A DNA stretch of 32,455 nt from a virus: the IMG/VR virus record IMGVR_UViG_3300032893_000213, positions 1 to 32,455 of that record; one strand, written 5' to 3'. The position numbers and the translations under genes are program-made. Every line of letters starts with the position of its first letter. The stretch's first letter is position 1. The notes under the pieces were generated by a model. That model was not told the origin of the DNA. It did no database searches and worked only from the letters and a program-made list of their open reading frames with translations. This document shows, piece after piece, positions 5,394-11,979 of this stretch.

Positions 5394-5495
5394 TTAATGG
5401 GTTAAGTCAAGTTCGTTAATGAATTCATACCAAAAAGGCCCTTCAACCCAAGTATTCTTGTTTCTATATTTATAGTTATAAAGAATAGTAATAAT
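5394..5495 (-). CDS. Possible 33-residue ORF with an AUU start
   Basis: Downstream of the promoter at 5523-5551 lies a good GAGGAG site, but no ATG, GTG or TTG at the right distance. An open frame starts at tandem ATT codons 4-7 bases after the site and runs 33 codons, ending NELDLTH; its last codons run through a relic promoter (-35 at 5405-5410). AUU starts are rare but known (infC). It may equally be a decayed gene that lost its start. Confidence 0.3.
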   Translation of the reverse strand: MITILYNYKYRNKNTWVEGPFWYEFINELDLTH

Positions 5496-5522
5496 GTTTC
5501 TCCTCTATTTCCGATTGTTAAT

Positions 5523-5551
5523 ATTATAACAAAAAAATAACCTTAGGTCAA
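5523..5551 (-). promoter_or_regulatory. Sigma-70-type promoter overlapping a terminator
   Basis: On the minus strand: TTGACC, 17 bases, perfect TATAAT. The -35 lies at the loop/stem border of the terminator hairpin at 5539-5564, and the terminator's T tract fills the spacer. Confidence 0.7.
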
Positions 5552-5564
5552 GTTGCCTAAGGTT
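5531..5564 (-). terminator. Intrinsic terminator merged with a promoter
   Basis: Perfect 9-bp inverted repeat AACCTTAGG/CCTAAGGTT with an 8-base loop (5539-5564), then an A and seven T on the minus strand. It ends the transcript of the gene at 5657-5821 at the same place where the next transcript starts. Confidence 0.75.
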
Positions 5565-5656
5565 TTATAAGTAGAGTTATCTTGGATTTTTACGACTAAT
5601 AGCGCTTCAGGCACATATAATGATCACACTGGATTCTTTATTATTTATTATTATTA

Positions 5657-5821
5657 TTAAATAGATACCAGCATGATGATTATAAACCATAACATGCACG
5701 ATATTGTGATACCTGTAAGGATACCATCAAATGGTCCCCAGTCAGGTTCTGTTTTAGGGTTGATTTGCTCGCACCAGTAAAAGTGCATTCCATCTAGACA
5801 CCCACAAGTTGCACACTTCAT
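5657..5821 (-). CDS. Small membrane protein with N-terminal cysteine cluster
   Basis: A GGGAGG site precedes ATG. The 54-residue protein starts MKCATCGCLDGMHFYWCEQI, giving CxxCxC plus a further cysteine, which suggests a metal site. It ends in one hydrophobic helix (about residues 35-54). It sits between two intrinsic terminators (5846-5865 and 5531-5564), so it needs read-through or a promoter I cannot see. A short TTATTA-type repeat follows the stop. Function unknown. Confidence 0.55.
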   Translation of the reverse strand: MKCATCGCLDGMHFYWCEQINPKTEPDWGPFDGILTGITISCMLWFIIIMLVSI

Positions 5822-5840
5822 TTTGCCCTCCCGGTTATAA

Positions 5841-5865
5841 CAAAACAGGGCGCTATTGCGCCCTG
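5841..5865 (-). terminator. Intrinsic terminator containing a stop codon
   Basis: Perfect 8-bp stem CAGGGCGC/GCGCCCTG with a 4-base loop (5846-5865), then TTTTG on the minus strand. The TAG of the gene at 5853-6068 falls in the loop and first stem base. Confidence 0.8.
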
Positions 5866-6068
5866 ATATATTTTCTTATTTCTTTATAACCGCAAATTTT
5901 ATCTGGTAGTTGATCCCATGTTTCTTCTGAAACAAGCATAGGAAACTCAACGAAGCGCTTTAACCATTTCTGCAATGATTTCGCTTCTTGTTCACTATTG
6001 CATTTCCATGATGTATCTTCTTTGAAATGCTCACTGAAAAGATACACATAGACTATATCCTTTTTCAT
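5853..6068 (-). CDS. Small hypothetical protein, 71 residues
   Basis: I chose the start at 6068 (MKKDIVYVYLFSEHF) because GGGAGAAAAAG lies just before it; a longer in-frame reading to 6152 lacks a ribosome site and crosses the 20-bp inverted repeat. The protein has a beta-like start, then WKCNSEQEAKSLQKWLKRF and a charged tail ending RKYIRAQ. It ends within a terminator hairpin. Its leader contains one arm of the repeat that also lies upstream of the 511-residue gene. No family recognised. Confidence 0.55.
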   Translation of the reverse strand: MKKDIVYVYLFSEHFKEDTSWKCNSEQEAKSLQKWLKRFVEFPMLVSEETWDQLPDKICGYKEIRKYIRAQ

Positions 6069-6089
6069 CACTTTTTCTCCCTTCTCTGC

Positions 6090-6109
6090 CAACATACCGC
6101 TAGAACACT
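6090..6109. repeat. Left arm of a perfect 20-bp inverted repeat
   Basis: This 20-base sequence is the exact reverse complement of 7758-7777. The pair encloses the GC-rich gene 6168-7703. Within one leftward RNA the two arms could pair over 1.65 kb. Confidence 0.85.
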
Positions 6110-6120
6110 CAAAGAGGATT

Positions 6121-6150
6121 GCTAGGGATACCCTTACGGATACCCCTAGC
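6121..6150 (-). other. 13-bp RNA hairpin with GTAA tetraloop after the 511-residue gene
   Basis: All 30 bases fold as GCTAGGGGTATCC, a GTAA loop, then GGGTATCCCTAGC, with two G-T pairs and no mismatch. No T tract follows, so it is more likely a 3' stabiliser, a processing site or a Rho-assisted stop than an intrinsic terminator. Confidence 0.65.
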
Positions 6151-6167
6151 AAGTCTGTAGTCAGATA

Positions 6168-7703
6168 CTAATCTGCAGCTTCTTTGCTTTCTTCTTCGCT
6201 AATATCTTCGTCAATGACACCCAATGGCTTACCATTTTTATCAATCCACAAGGTATCACCAGATGCTTCATCATACTTAATGTACTGGGACAGAACGCGG
6301 TAGATTTCACCAAGCGTTGAAGCAAGCCGAGTTGGTGGAACCTTCTCGGAATAGCGGGTAAGCCTGAATAGCGCCATCGCATCGAACAGGTCAGCGACAG
6401 AAATCAGACCATACTCGCTCATTGCCTTGCTATGTGTGATATCCTTTACCGATGCGGTTAGGGTATCAACAACACGCCAAGTTTCGGGCATGTTAAGCGG
6501 CCCAATCTTGCTTTCGGCAAGCCTTGTGACCTCAGCCGCATGTTGCTTTTCCATTGCAGCAATCTTTTTGTTAGCTTCGTCGAGTGATTGCGGCTTTTTG
6601 TTTGCCTCTGTTTGCGTTCCACCAGTCTCACGCTTAGCCTTGGCTTGCTTCAGCAGCATACCAGTAGGCCATTTAGAACCGGTGGAAGTTAGATCATAGG
6701 TTAGCTCTGCATCGCAGAAGTGATGTTGATATAAAGCAAACCGCCAATCTGCATTTAGATGGCGCAAGCTTATATCTTCGTTGGGAGTTTCTGGCCTGAG
6801 AACATTAGTTTTCCCACCATCGCGTTGCCCCATATTGTATTCCCAAGGGATGACTACGTTGGTAGGAATGCAGATTGTCACATGATAGTTGTCCATTGTC
6901 TCGGTTAATTGATCCGCACGCATGAATACCATGCGACGGCTAAACCGTTTGCCAGACACTTCACTCTTGCGAATGTAACCTCTGACAACACCAGTCTTAT
7001 GCTGGTAGAGCAATAAACAGGCAAGCATAGAGGCATCCTTGATTACCGAAGCATTAGCTCCCTTGTAAGGGTTTACTTCGTCAACGATAATCTTAGATCT
7101 TTCCATCCCACGAAGTTTGACCATCTCCCCGTGTGTATCTTCTATGACAAGAGTATCGCCGAAGAAGTTACGATCCTTACAGTATTTCGTAAGGGTTTCT
7201 GCCATAGCAGCATTAGGGAAGATTGAGGGAACTACATTCCCTTCTTTGTCAGTAGAAACCAAACCAGCATAACCGAAATCAGCCATATCAATGGCAATTC
7301 TGGTTATCAACGATCCGATCTCGTTGTCCAATGTCGATACATTAGCTAATGCCTCTTGAGCATCGACCTTAATATCGGCACCTGAGCGATTTGGTTTGGG
7401 ATAGTGTGCAACGATATCAAGGCGAATAGCCTCAACTTTCGTTGCTGCCTCGTTTGCTGTAGGCTTTGGTATAGTCTCAGCCTCAAGAGCAGCTTTGTTC
7501 TGCTCTTCTTGATAGCGAACCATATTGTCCCCGTCTTTGACCGCTTGGTTAGTGGTCGCAGGGATAGGAGCAGCCTCAACACTTGCGTTAGCAAGCGTAT
7601 CATTTACCAACTTTTCCTGTTCAGGTGACAATTGACTACCGACAGGTTGGTTAACCTGTTCAGCAATCTTCGCAGACTGAGACTTAGTGTTAGACTTAGC
7701 CAT
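6168..7703 (-). CDS. GC-rich 511-residue protein of unknown function
   Basis: I chose the ATG at 7703 (MAKSNTKSQSAKIAEQ); upstream in-frame codons to 7751 lie in structured leader. Residues 1-110 are Ala/Gln/Glu-rich and probably disordered. A mixed alpha/beta core follows, with FGYAGLVST and VIPWEYNMGQRDGGK among its segments. A coiled coil covers about 375-400 (EANKKIAAMEKQHAAEVTRL), and the C-terminus is acidic (EDISEEESKEAAD). Base composition is visibly richer in G and C than flanking genes, and it is bracketed by a 20-bp inverted repeat, three hairpins upstream and a 13-bp hairpin downstream. It looks acquired as a unit with its own signals. I see no catalytic motif and no family. Confidence 0.75.
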   Translation of the reverse strand: MAKSNTKSQSAKIAEQVNQPVGSQLSPEQEKLVNDTLANASVEAAPIPATTNQAVKDGDNMVRYQEEQNKAALEAETIPKPTANEAATKVEAIRLDIVAHYPKPNRSGADIKVDAQEALANVSTLDNEIGSLITRIAIDMADFGYAGLVSTDKEGNVVPSIFPNAAMAETLTKYCKDRNFFGDTLVIEDTHGEMVKLRGMERSKIIVDEVNPYKGANASVIKDASMLACLLLYQHKTGVVRGYIRKSEVSGKRFSRRMVFMRADQLTETMDNYHVTICIPTNVVIPWEYNMGQRDGGKTNVLRPETPNEDISLRHLNADWRFALYQHHFCDAELTYDLTSTGSKWPTGMLLKQAKAKRETGGTQTEANKKPQSLDEANKKIAAMEKQHAAEVTRLAESKIGPLNMPETWRVVDTLTASVKDITHSKAMSEYGLISVADLFDAMALFRLTRYSEKVPPTRLASTLGEIYRVLSQYIKYDEASGDTLWIDKNGKPLGVIDEDISEEESKEAAD

Positions 7704-7722
7704 GATTTCGCTCCATTGCTGG

Positions 7723-7805
7723 TTGAGACAAGGATTTGTCTCAAAGAACACTTAGCAAGTGTTCTAGCGGTATGTTGATGACAGTCACTAACTAGTGGCT
7801 GTCAT
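7723..7805 (-). promoter_or_regulatory. Three stacked hairpins in the leader of the 511-residue gene
   Basis: In leftward order: 7805-7778 (ATGACAG/CTGTCAT with a further inner stem), 7764-7746 (GAACACTT/AAGTGTTC, 3-base loop) and 7744-7723 (TTGAGACAA/TTGTCTCAA, 4-base loop). They end 19 bases before the ATG. Only a weak GGAG-like site is seen. Control of translation by structure is likely. Confidence 0.6.
7758..7777. repeat. Right arm of the perfect 20-bp inverted repeat
   Basis: Exact reverse complement of 6090-6109. It overlaps one strand of the middle leader hairpin, so the long-range and local pairings would compete. Confidence 0.85.
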
Positions 7806-8938
7806 TTGTGGGAATCCAGTGTGATCTCTCAGGGAACGTTCTGTACCCCTGTAGCAAGCCGACAGCCTATTGGCTTAGATGCTTGCCTGATCGCCTGTGC
7901 ACGCTGTTGTTATTACCTGCGGCACTAACAGGGGAAGCGTTACGCGCTTACCAGTCCGGGAGAGAGATTTAGTTATTCGTCTTTAACCTCCTTACGCAAT
8001 TAGTGCCACCTACTGAGATGGGTATTAAACAAGTACCTTTCAAGGGGCAGATTTGTTTAATCTGTTTACCATTTCAGTATAGCTATTATCTCATATACGC
8101 ATAGCTAAGTCAAATCTGTAACAGTGAGTTGGCATGATTCTTGCCCAAATAGTTATTTTGACTAAAAGTTGTATTTTTAAGTACACCCTCTAGTAGGCCA
8201 TTACTGATTACAGTTAAAGATAACTGTTTAGGTAGAACTATTAAGGAGATACTGTAAGAGTTGTTATTAGTTACACAAAAAAACAAACATTAATTATCCC
8301 CCTATATATCAACCTAAGTGTAAAACCTTATAGTTATTCCTAACGATTACTTGAATGAATACTTAACGAATATTGTAGTGACTACATATAGTTAGTAGCC
8401 TTTAAGTATGACACTAGTGGTTGATTTAGGAGGGTGCTAGGACCATGTAGCCCTAATTATAATTCGTATATTTAAACATTACAAAAATTCAAAATTAAGT
8501 TTTTCAACTAAATCAATCCTTTAGGTTGATAACCAAGATCAATCTTTAAGAATATTTTCTAAAAAAAATACAGAATTAGAATATCAACCAATGTTAAGGA
8601 GAAACTTGAAGGAGAACTATAGAGGTATAAGGTGGAGAAGACATAGTTACCCCTTTACGGAATAACTATGTTTCTGAGCTATAAGTATGGAGCCAGATCA
8701 TACAGGATAGGTAAACCCAATCAGCTTTTAGCTGATCAGGGAAAGCAGGTTAGCGGTCTCTTTTTACTACCAAGTTATCATCTAACGGAGGATTGCTGCT
8801 AGCCTTCCTGTGACTAACAGTCCTTGTGGGTAATTCTCCCACTCACTTGTTAATGGGTACTTCTTTTGGCAGGTGTGCTTATGGTCTATCGTCCCACTGT
8901 GAAACACACATAGTATGGCCTTTAAAATTATACTACGT
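7806..8938 (-). ncRNA. 1.1-kb gene-free, hairpin-rich region; candidate long structured RNA
   Basis: No ORF with a ribosome site is present in any frame. Transcription would start at the leftward promoter 8939-8967. Many local helices are visible: ACATAGTTA/TAACTATGT (about 8642-8672), an 11-bp CCC(T)GATCAGCT/AGCTGATTGGG hairpin (about 8718-8742), GTGGG/CCCAC (8826-8842), CAGATT/AATCTG (about 8050-8066), AAGCG/CGCTT (about 7936-7950) and a long GCAAGC/GCTTGC arm with an inner AGCC/GGCT (about 7854-7888). Base composition shifts from GC-rich (7.8-8.0 kb) to AT-rich. Size and setting recall large phage RNAs such as GOLLD or ROOL, but I cannot match either. It could also be a long leader of the 511-residue gene. 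Confidence 0.45.
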
Positions 8939-8967
8939 ATTATATCATACTTTCACTAAAATGTCAA
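8939..8967 (-). promoter_or_regulatory. Sigma-70-type promoter, leftward half of the divergent pair
   Basis: On the minus strand: consensus TTGACA, 17 bases, consensus TATAAT. The predicted start is near 8932, so it would transcribe the hairpin-rich gene-free region toward the 511-residue gene. Confidence 0.8.
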
Positions 8968-9000
8968 GAAAAATATTTTACTAAAATGTAAATTTTTTTC

Positions 9001-9029
9001 TTGACAAATTCATCAAAATGTGGTATAAC
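9001..9029 (+). promoter_or_regulatory. Sigma-70-type promoter, rightward half of the divergent pair
   Basis: TTGACA at 9001-9006, 17 bases, TATAAC at 9024-9029. The predicted start is about 9036, the very A of the first ATG. Confidence 0.75.
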
Positions 9030-9035
9030 CAAGTT

Positions 9036-9257
9036 ATGATAAAATTTAAGGGTAAGAAATTTTCAAATTATTATGATTTATTACATTATTTAGTAAGTCA
9101 TAATTTAAAAGTAAATACTATGTATTTTCCTAACTCTCAATTATATTATTGTAGAGCAGCACTAGAAAATAAATTTAACAGAAAGTTTAAGCTTTCTGAA
9201 GTTAAAGAGTTAATCAAAGACTTACCTCAAACTTCCTCAACTTCAAATAATAATTAA
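9036..9257 (+). CDS. Small basic protein, first rightward gene, probably leaderless
   Basis: I chose the ATG at 9036 (MIKFKGKKFSNYYDLL), because the in-frame start at 9018 overlaps the -10. The 73-residue protein is basic; FKLSEVKELIKDLP near its end suggests a helical C-terminus. There is no ribosome site, and the ATG coincides with the predicted transcript start, so translation may be leaderless. Being first behind the divergent promoter it is likely early-expressed and could be a regulator, but no helix-turn-helix is certain. Confidence 0.55.
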   Translation: MIKFKGKKFSNYYDLLHYLVSHNLKVNTMYFPNSQLYYCRAALENKFNRKFKLSEVKELIKDLPQTSSTSNNN

Positions 9258-9305
9258 GTGAAGTCTTTGCAGGTTTAAGTCTTTGATTCCTATTTTAATT
9301 GATAT

Positions 9306-9560
9306 ATGGAAACAATGAAATTATCAGTATCAATAGAATTAAAATCAGGCGATGTTTATACAGCAGATACAGAAATACCTGATGAAGAGGAGTATCTAGT
9401 TTATCTTGATCCTGTTCCTATTAAGTTTGAAAATTTAAAAAAGAAACATGAATTCTATACTAAAAGAATTAAATCAGAAGAATATTTTGAAGAACAAGTA
9501 AGAAGAGTTGGAGAAAACTTACAAAACTATATGAGTAGATTAAAGAATGCTGGCAGCTAA
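9306..9560 (+). CDS. Small acidic hypothetical protein
   Basis: 84 residues if the first ATG is used; a start three codons later (9315) has a weak GGA before it. A beta-strand-like first part (KLSVSIELKSGDVYTADTEI) is followed by a charged helix (ENLKKKHEFYTKRI...). It overlaps the next small gene by 14 bases in another frame. No family recognised. Confidence 0.5.
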   Translation: METMKLSVSIELKSGDVYTADTEIPDEEEYLVYLDPVPIKFENLKKKHEFYTKRIKSEEYFEEQVRRVGENLQNYMSRLKNAGS

Positions 9561-9714
9561 ATTTGTAGCTATGGAAATTAGAGAATGGGTGGACGGTCAT
9601 CCAGGATTAAATAAAGATCAGAAAGAAGTGTTTATAGAATTAGCAGAAAGAATTATTTGTTCTTATGAATTTTATAGAAAAGAAGTTTCTGCTAAACATG
9701 ATGAAAATATCTGA
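9547..9714 (+). CDS. Small helical hypothetical protein, 55 residues
   Basis: It starts MLAAKFVAMEIREWVDGHPG within the end of the previous gene and ends VSAKHDENI. Predicted mostly helical. The TGA overlaps the next ATG, typical of coupled phage genes. Function unknown. Confidence 0.5.
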   Translation: MLAAKFVAMEIREWVDGHPGLNKDQKEVFIELAERIICSYEFYRKEVSAKHDENI

Positions 9715-9857
9715 TGAGCAAGACCTTTAAGGAAAGACCTGATAAATACAAAGAGTATAAAAAACCTAAACAAAAAGATAAAAGGTTTGTTTCCTCTAAA
9801 GGTCGTACAAAAGAAAATATTAAACGAAATGTTGATGCGTATATTTATGATAATTAG
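9714..9857 (+). CDS. 47-residue strongly basic protein
   Basis: MSKTFKERPDKYKEYKKPKQ followed by more lysine and arginine, ending NVDAYIYDN. It overlaps the previous stop and, out of frame, the start of the lipoprotein gene at 9829. Such Lys-rich peptides often bind nucleic acid, but nothing more specific is visible. Confidence 0.5.
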   Translation: MSKTFKERPDKYKEYKKPKQKDKRFVSSKGRTKENIKRNVDAYIYDN

Positions 9858-9978
9858 TTTGTTAGCCTTGTCTGCCTGTATTACTGATACTGCCCAAGTA
9901 GAAGTTAATCAAGCTCAAGGAGAAGCAGGTTTTACTGCATTCTGTAATTCTCATCCTGGTGAAAGCTTATGTCCGTAA
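9829..9978 (+). CDS. Small lipoprotein
   Basis: Start at ATG 9829 (MLMRIFMII) or 9835; an upstream in-frame ATG at 9787 lies inside the previous gene. A short signal segment ends in the lipobox LSAC, followed by an exported region rich in Gln/Glu and a CNSHPGESLC ending. It is predicted to be lipid-anchored in the cell envelope. The first 29 bases overlap the preceding gene in another frame, an arrangement seen with Rz1-type spanins, although the upstream protein here has no membrane segment. An immunity or superinfection-exclusion lipoprotein is another possibility. Confidence 0.6.
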   Translation: MLMRIFMIISLLALSACITDTAQVEVNQAQGEAGFTAFCNSHPGESLCP

Positions 9979-10367
9979 GTATGGAACAGCTTCAGGCTGT
10001 TAATACAAAAATCAATCAGCAACCTTATGTGTATCCTTCAAGTACTGAACAAGAAGATTTATGGAAGGATAAACCTGATGGTGGTTCTTGGGTATGTAGA
10101 GATTATGTATTATCAAAGGCAGATGAATTAATTCTATTAGGTGTTTCTAAACTTAATATGAATATTATCCTTTGTTGGACTGAACCTTGTGTTCCTCCTA
10201 CTGATAAGAATAATGGTGGTAGGGAATATCATGCTGTTCTATTAGTTTATGGATCATATATTCTTGATAGTAGATTTGATCCTATCTATACAATGACTTC
10301 TAATCCTCATGGATATATTTGGGATAAGAAGCAAATACCTGGAACTTTGAATTTCGTACCTGCATGA
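9969..10367 (+). CDS. Bacterial transglutaminase-like cysteine peptidase (BTLCP type)
   Basis: A 132-residue protein with the COG3672/BTLCP pattern: GGSWVCRDYVLSKADEL supplies the cysteine (about residue 43), REYHAVLLVYG the histidine (about 88) and YILDSRFDP the aspartate (about 99), a papain-like triad in family order and spacing. The family includes small peptidases known from alphaproteobacteria and their phages; one characterised group (LapG-like) cuts periplasmic adhesins, but the substrate here is unknown. No signal peptide is seen. It overlaps the lipoprotein gene by ten bases. Confidence 0.7.
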   Translation: MSVSMEQLQAVNTKINQQPYVYPSSTEQEDLWKDKPDGGSWVCRDYVLSKADELILLGVSKLNMNIILCWTEPCVPPTDKNNGGREYHAVLLVYGSYILDSRFDPIYTMTSNPHGYIWDKKQIPGTLNFVPA

Positions 10368-10564
10368 AATATTCAATTGAAGAATTAGATAAAATGAGAG
10401 AATCTATTGGATGGATATTAAAATGTAAAGGATTTAGTGGTAAACCTATAGATTACTTTAAAACTAAAGAAGAATTATTAAGAACTTATATGATTAATGG
10501 TACTACAGTAGAAGAATTAAAAGCAAAAGAAATAGAAGCATTAAATAAATTAAGAGGCAAATGA
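10364..10564 (+). CDS. Small helical hypothetical protein
   Basis: 66 residues, MKYSIEELDKMRESIGWIL..., with a charged helical C-terminus (TVEELKAKEIEALNKLRGK). The ATGA overlap with the upstream peptidase gene and the overlap with the sulfotransferase start suggest a coupled trio. No family recognised. Confidence 0.5.
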   Translation: MKYSIEELDKMRESIGWILKCKGFSGKPIDYFKTKEELLRTYMINGTTVEELKAKEIEALNKLRGK

Positions 10565-11310
10565 TTAATTTCATTTCTGGTCTACCAAGATCAGGATCAA
10601 CTTTATTAGTAGCAATACTAAAACAAAATCCTAAATTCACAGTTAATATAAGTTCCCCTTTAGCTGATTTATTTATTGCCTGTGATGCAGGCTGCTCTAA
10701 AGAGAGTTCTGTATTTATCAATCAAGAACAAAGATTAGATATTCTTAGAGGATTGTTTAATAGTTATTATAAGAAAACTTCTAATATTATATTTGATACT
10801 CATAGATTCTGGAATTCAAGAATTCATATTTTATCTGAATTATTTCCTGAAGCAAAATTTATATCTTGTGTCAGAGAAGTTGGATGGGTAGCAGATTCTT
10901 TTGAAAAGCTTTATAGAAAAAATAATCAACAAGCATCAGCATTATATGGATGGACTACTGGTGGGAATGTATTCAATAGAACTAGACATTTATTAGAAAA
11001 AGATAATGTTATAGGATTTAGTCTTAATTCTACAATAGAGGCAGTCAATAGTAAACAAATTAAATTAATTGATTATGAGCTTCTATGTAGATTTCCTGAA
11101 GAAGTAATTAGAAGTTTATATGAATATATTGAAGAAGATTATTTTGGACATCACTTTAGTAGTATAGAATATAGCACAGACGAATTTGATTTAAAGCTAG
11201 GTAGTCCTGGATTACATAAAATCCAAGGACCGATTGAGTGGAAACCTAGACAAACTATTTTACCCCTTGAGCTTTTCAATGAAGCTAATCAAGGGAATTT
11301 TTGGAGATAA
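10561..11310 (+). CDS. Phage-encoded sulfotransferase
   Basis: A 249-residue protein with the PAPS-dependent sulfotransferase fold signature: FISGLPRSGSTLL at residues 4-16 is the 5'-phosphosulfate loop. The region CVREVGWVADSFEKLY (about 101-116) corresponds to the 3'-phosphate-binding segment (R, then S eight to ten residues on). It would move sulfate from PAPS to a hydroxyl or amino group. The acceptor may be a surface polysaccharide, lipid or small molecule; nothing here decides. The length is usual for the short bacterial family. As an accessory metabolic gene it may alter host surface or signalling. The ATG overlaps the preceding stop. Confidence 0.75.
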   Translation: MINFISGLPRSGSTLLVAILKQNPKFTVNISSPLADLFIACDAGCSKESSVFINQEQRLDILRGLFNSYYKKTSNIIFDTHRFWNSRIHILSELFPEAKFISCVREVGWVADSFEKLYRKNNQQASALYGWTTGGNVFNRTRHLLEKDNVIGFSLNSTIEAVNSKQIKLIDYELLCRFPEEVIRSLYEYIEEDYFGHHFSSIEYSTDEFDLKLGSPGLHKIQGPIEWKPRQTILPLELFNEANQGNFWR

Positions 11311-11329
11311 AATTTTGATTTTTAAAAAT

Positions 11330-11530
11330 ATGGGGAACTACTATCAAGTAGAAATGTTCCATGTTGTTAATATTAGTAAGGATCATCCAGCAGAAGCTTT
11401 TAATGAATACCTTGTGAAGCTTGCACACGAATTCAATAAGCAGCTAACTAGCACACAGTTTTCAATTCAGCATAATCTTCCTTTTGTAGATGTTACTGAT
11501 TCTCACAAGGTAGTTGAAGATGTTGCGTGA
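11330..11530 (+). CDS. Small hypothetical protein
   Basis: I chose the ATG at 11330 (MGNYYQVEMFHVVNISKDHP); a longer open frame overlaps the sulfotransferase. 66 residues, beta-alpha-like: a strand, then a helix AEAFNEYLVKLAHEFNKQL, then strands. It may be a small ferredoxin-like fold. It overlaps the next gene. Function unknown. Confidence 0.5.
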   Translation: MGNYYQVEMFHVVNISKDHPAEAFNEYLVKLAHEFNKQLTSTQFSIQHNLPFVDVTDSHKVVEDVA

Positions 11531-11855
11531 TCCTATGGAAATTAATGAGTTATATGATGCTTATATGGCTGAAGGTATGAGCCATTATGAAGCAATGCAT
11601 AAAACTTTTGAAGAAATGAATAAACCTAGAGTTCTTCCTCTAGAAGCTATGATCCAGAATATCTGTGATAAGGCTTGGAAAGAAGAAGGTAACACTACAG
11701 TAAATCAAATGATTTCATGGATTTTGCGTAAAGTGTTAGTTCAAGTAGTACCCAAGATTGAAGATGAATTAAACAGACTAAACATTGAAATAGAGGAATT
11801 AAAGAATGGCAAAGATGGGGGGCTTCCGAAGCCCAAAGGGCGTAAATCAGCCTAA
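11520..11855 (+). CDS. Helical hypothetical protein
   Basis: Start ATG 11520 (MLRDPMEINELYDAYM), with AAGG about ten bases upstream. About 111 residues, mostly helical: EGMSHYEAMHKTFEEM, then a coiled coil near the C-terminus (IEDELNRLNIEIEELKN) and a basic tail KPKGRKSA. It is the first of a run of small, probably virion-associated proteins. No family recognised. Confidence 0.55.
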   Translation: MLRDPMEINELYDAYMAEGMSHYEAMHKTFEEMNKPRVLPLEAMIQNICDKAWKEEGNTTVNQMISWILRKVLVQVVPKIEDELNRLNIEIEELKNGKDGGLPKPKGRKSA

Positions 11856-11979
11856 GATGCCTATGATGGGTAGTAAGGGTAAAGTTTCTGGTGCTAACCC
11901 TATTGGGGGTTTAAATACTGCACCCAATATGGGTTTCAAGAAGGGTGGTATGGCCTCTAAGAAGAAGGCCAAGAAGTAA
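11806..11979 (+). CDS. 57-residue Gly/Lys/Met-rich basic protein
   Basis: It starts MAKMGGFRSPKGVNQPKMPM within the end of the previous gene and ends with FKKGGMASKKKAKK. Low complexity and very basic. Similar tiny basic proteins recur at 17290, 17664 and 18386, always between structural genes. They may bind packaged DNA or be virion components; inference only. Confidence 0.55.
   Translation: MAKMGGFRSPKGVNQPKMPMMGSKGKVSGANPIGGLNTAPNMGFKKGGMASKKKAKK

Noticed and set aside
5640-5660. TTATTA microsatellite as a functional repeat
   Set aside because: Short, AT-rich and just after a stop codon; no array or palindrome, so simple slippage is enough.
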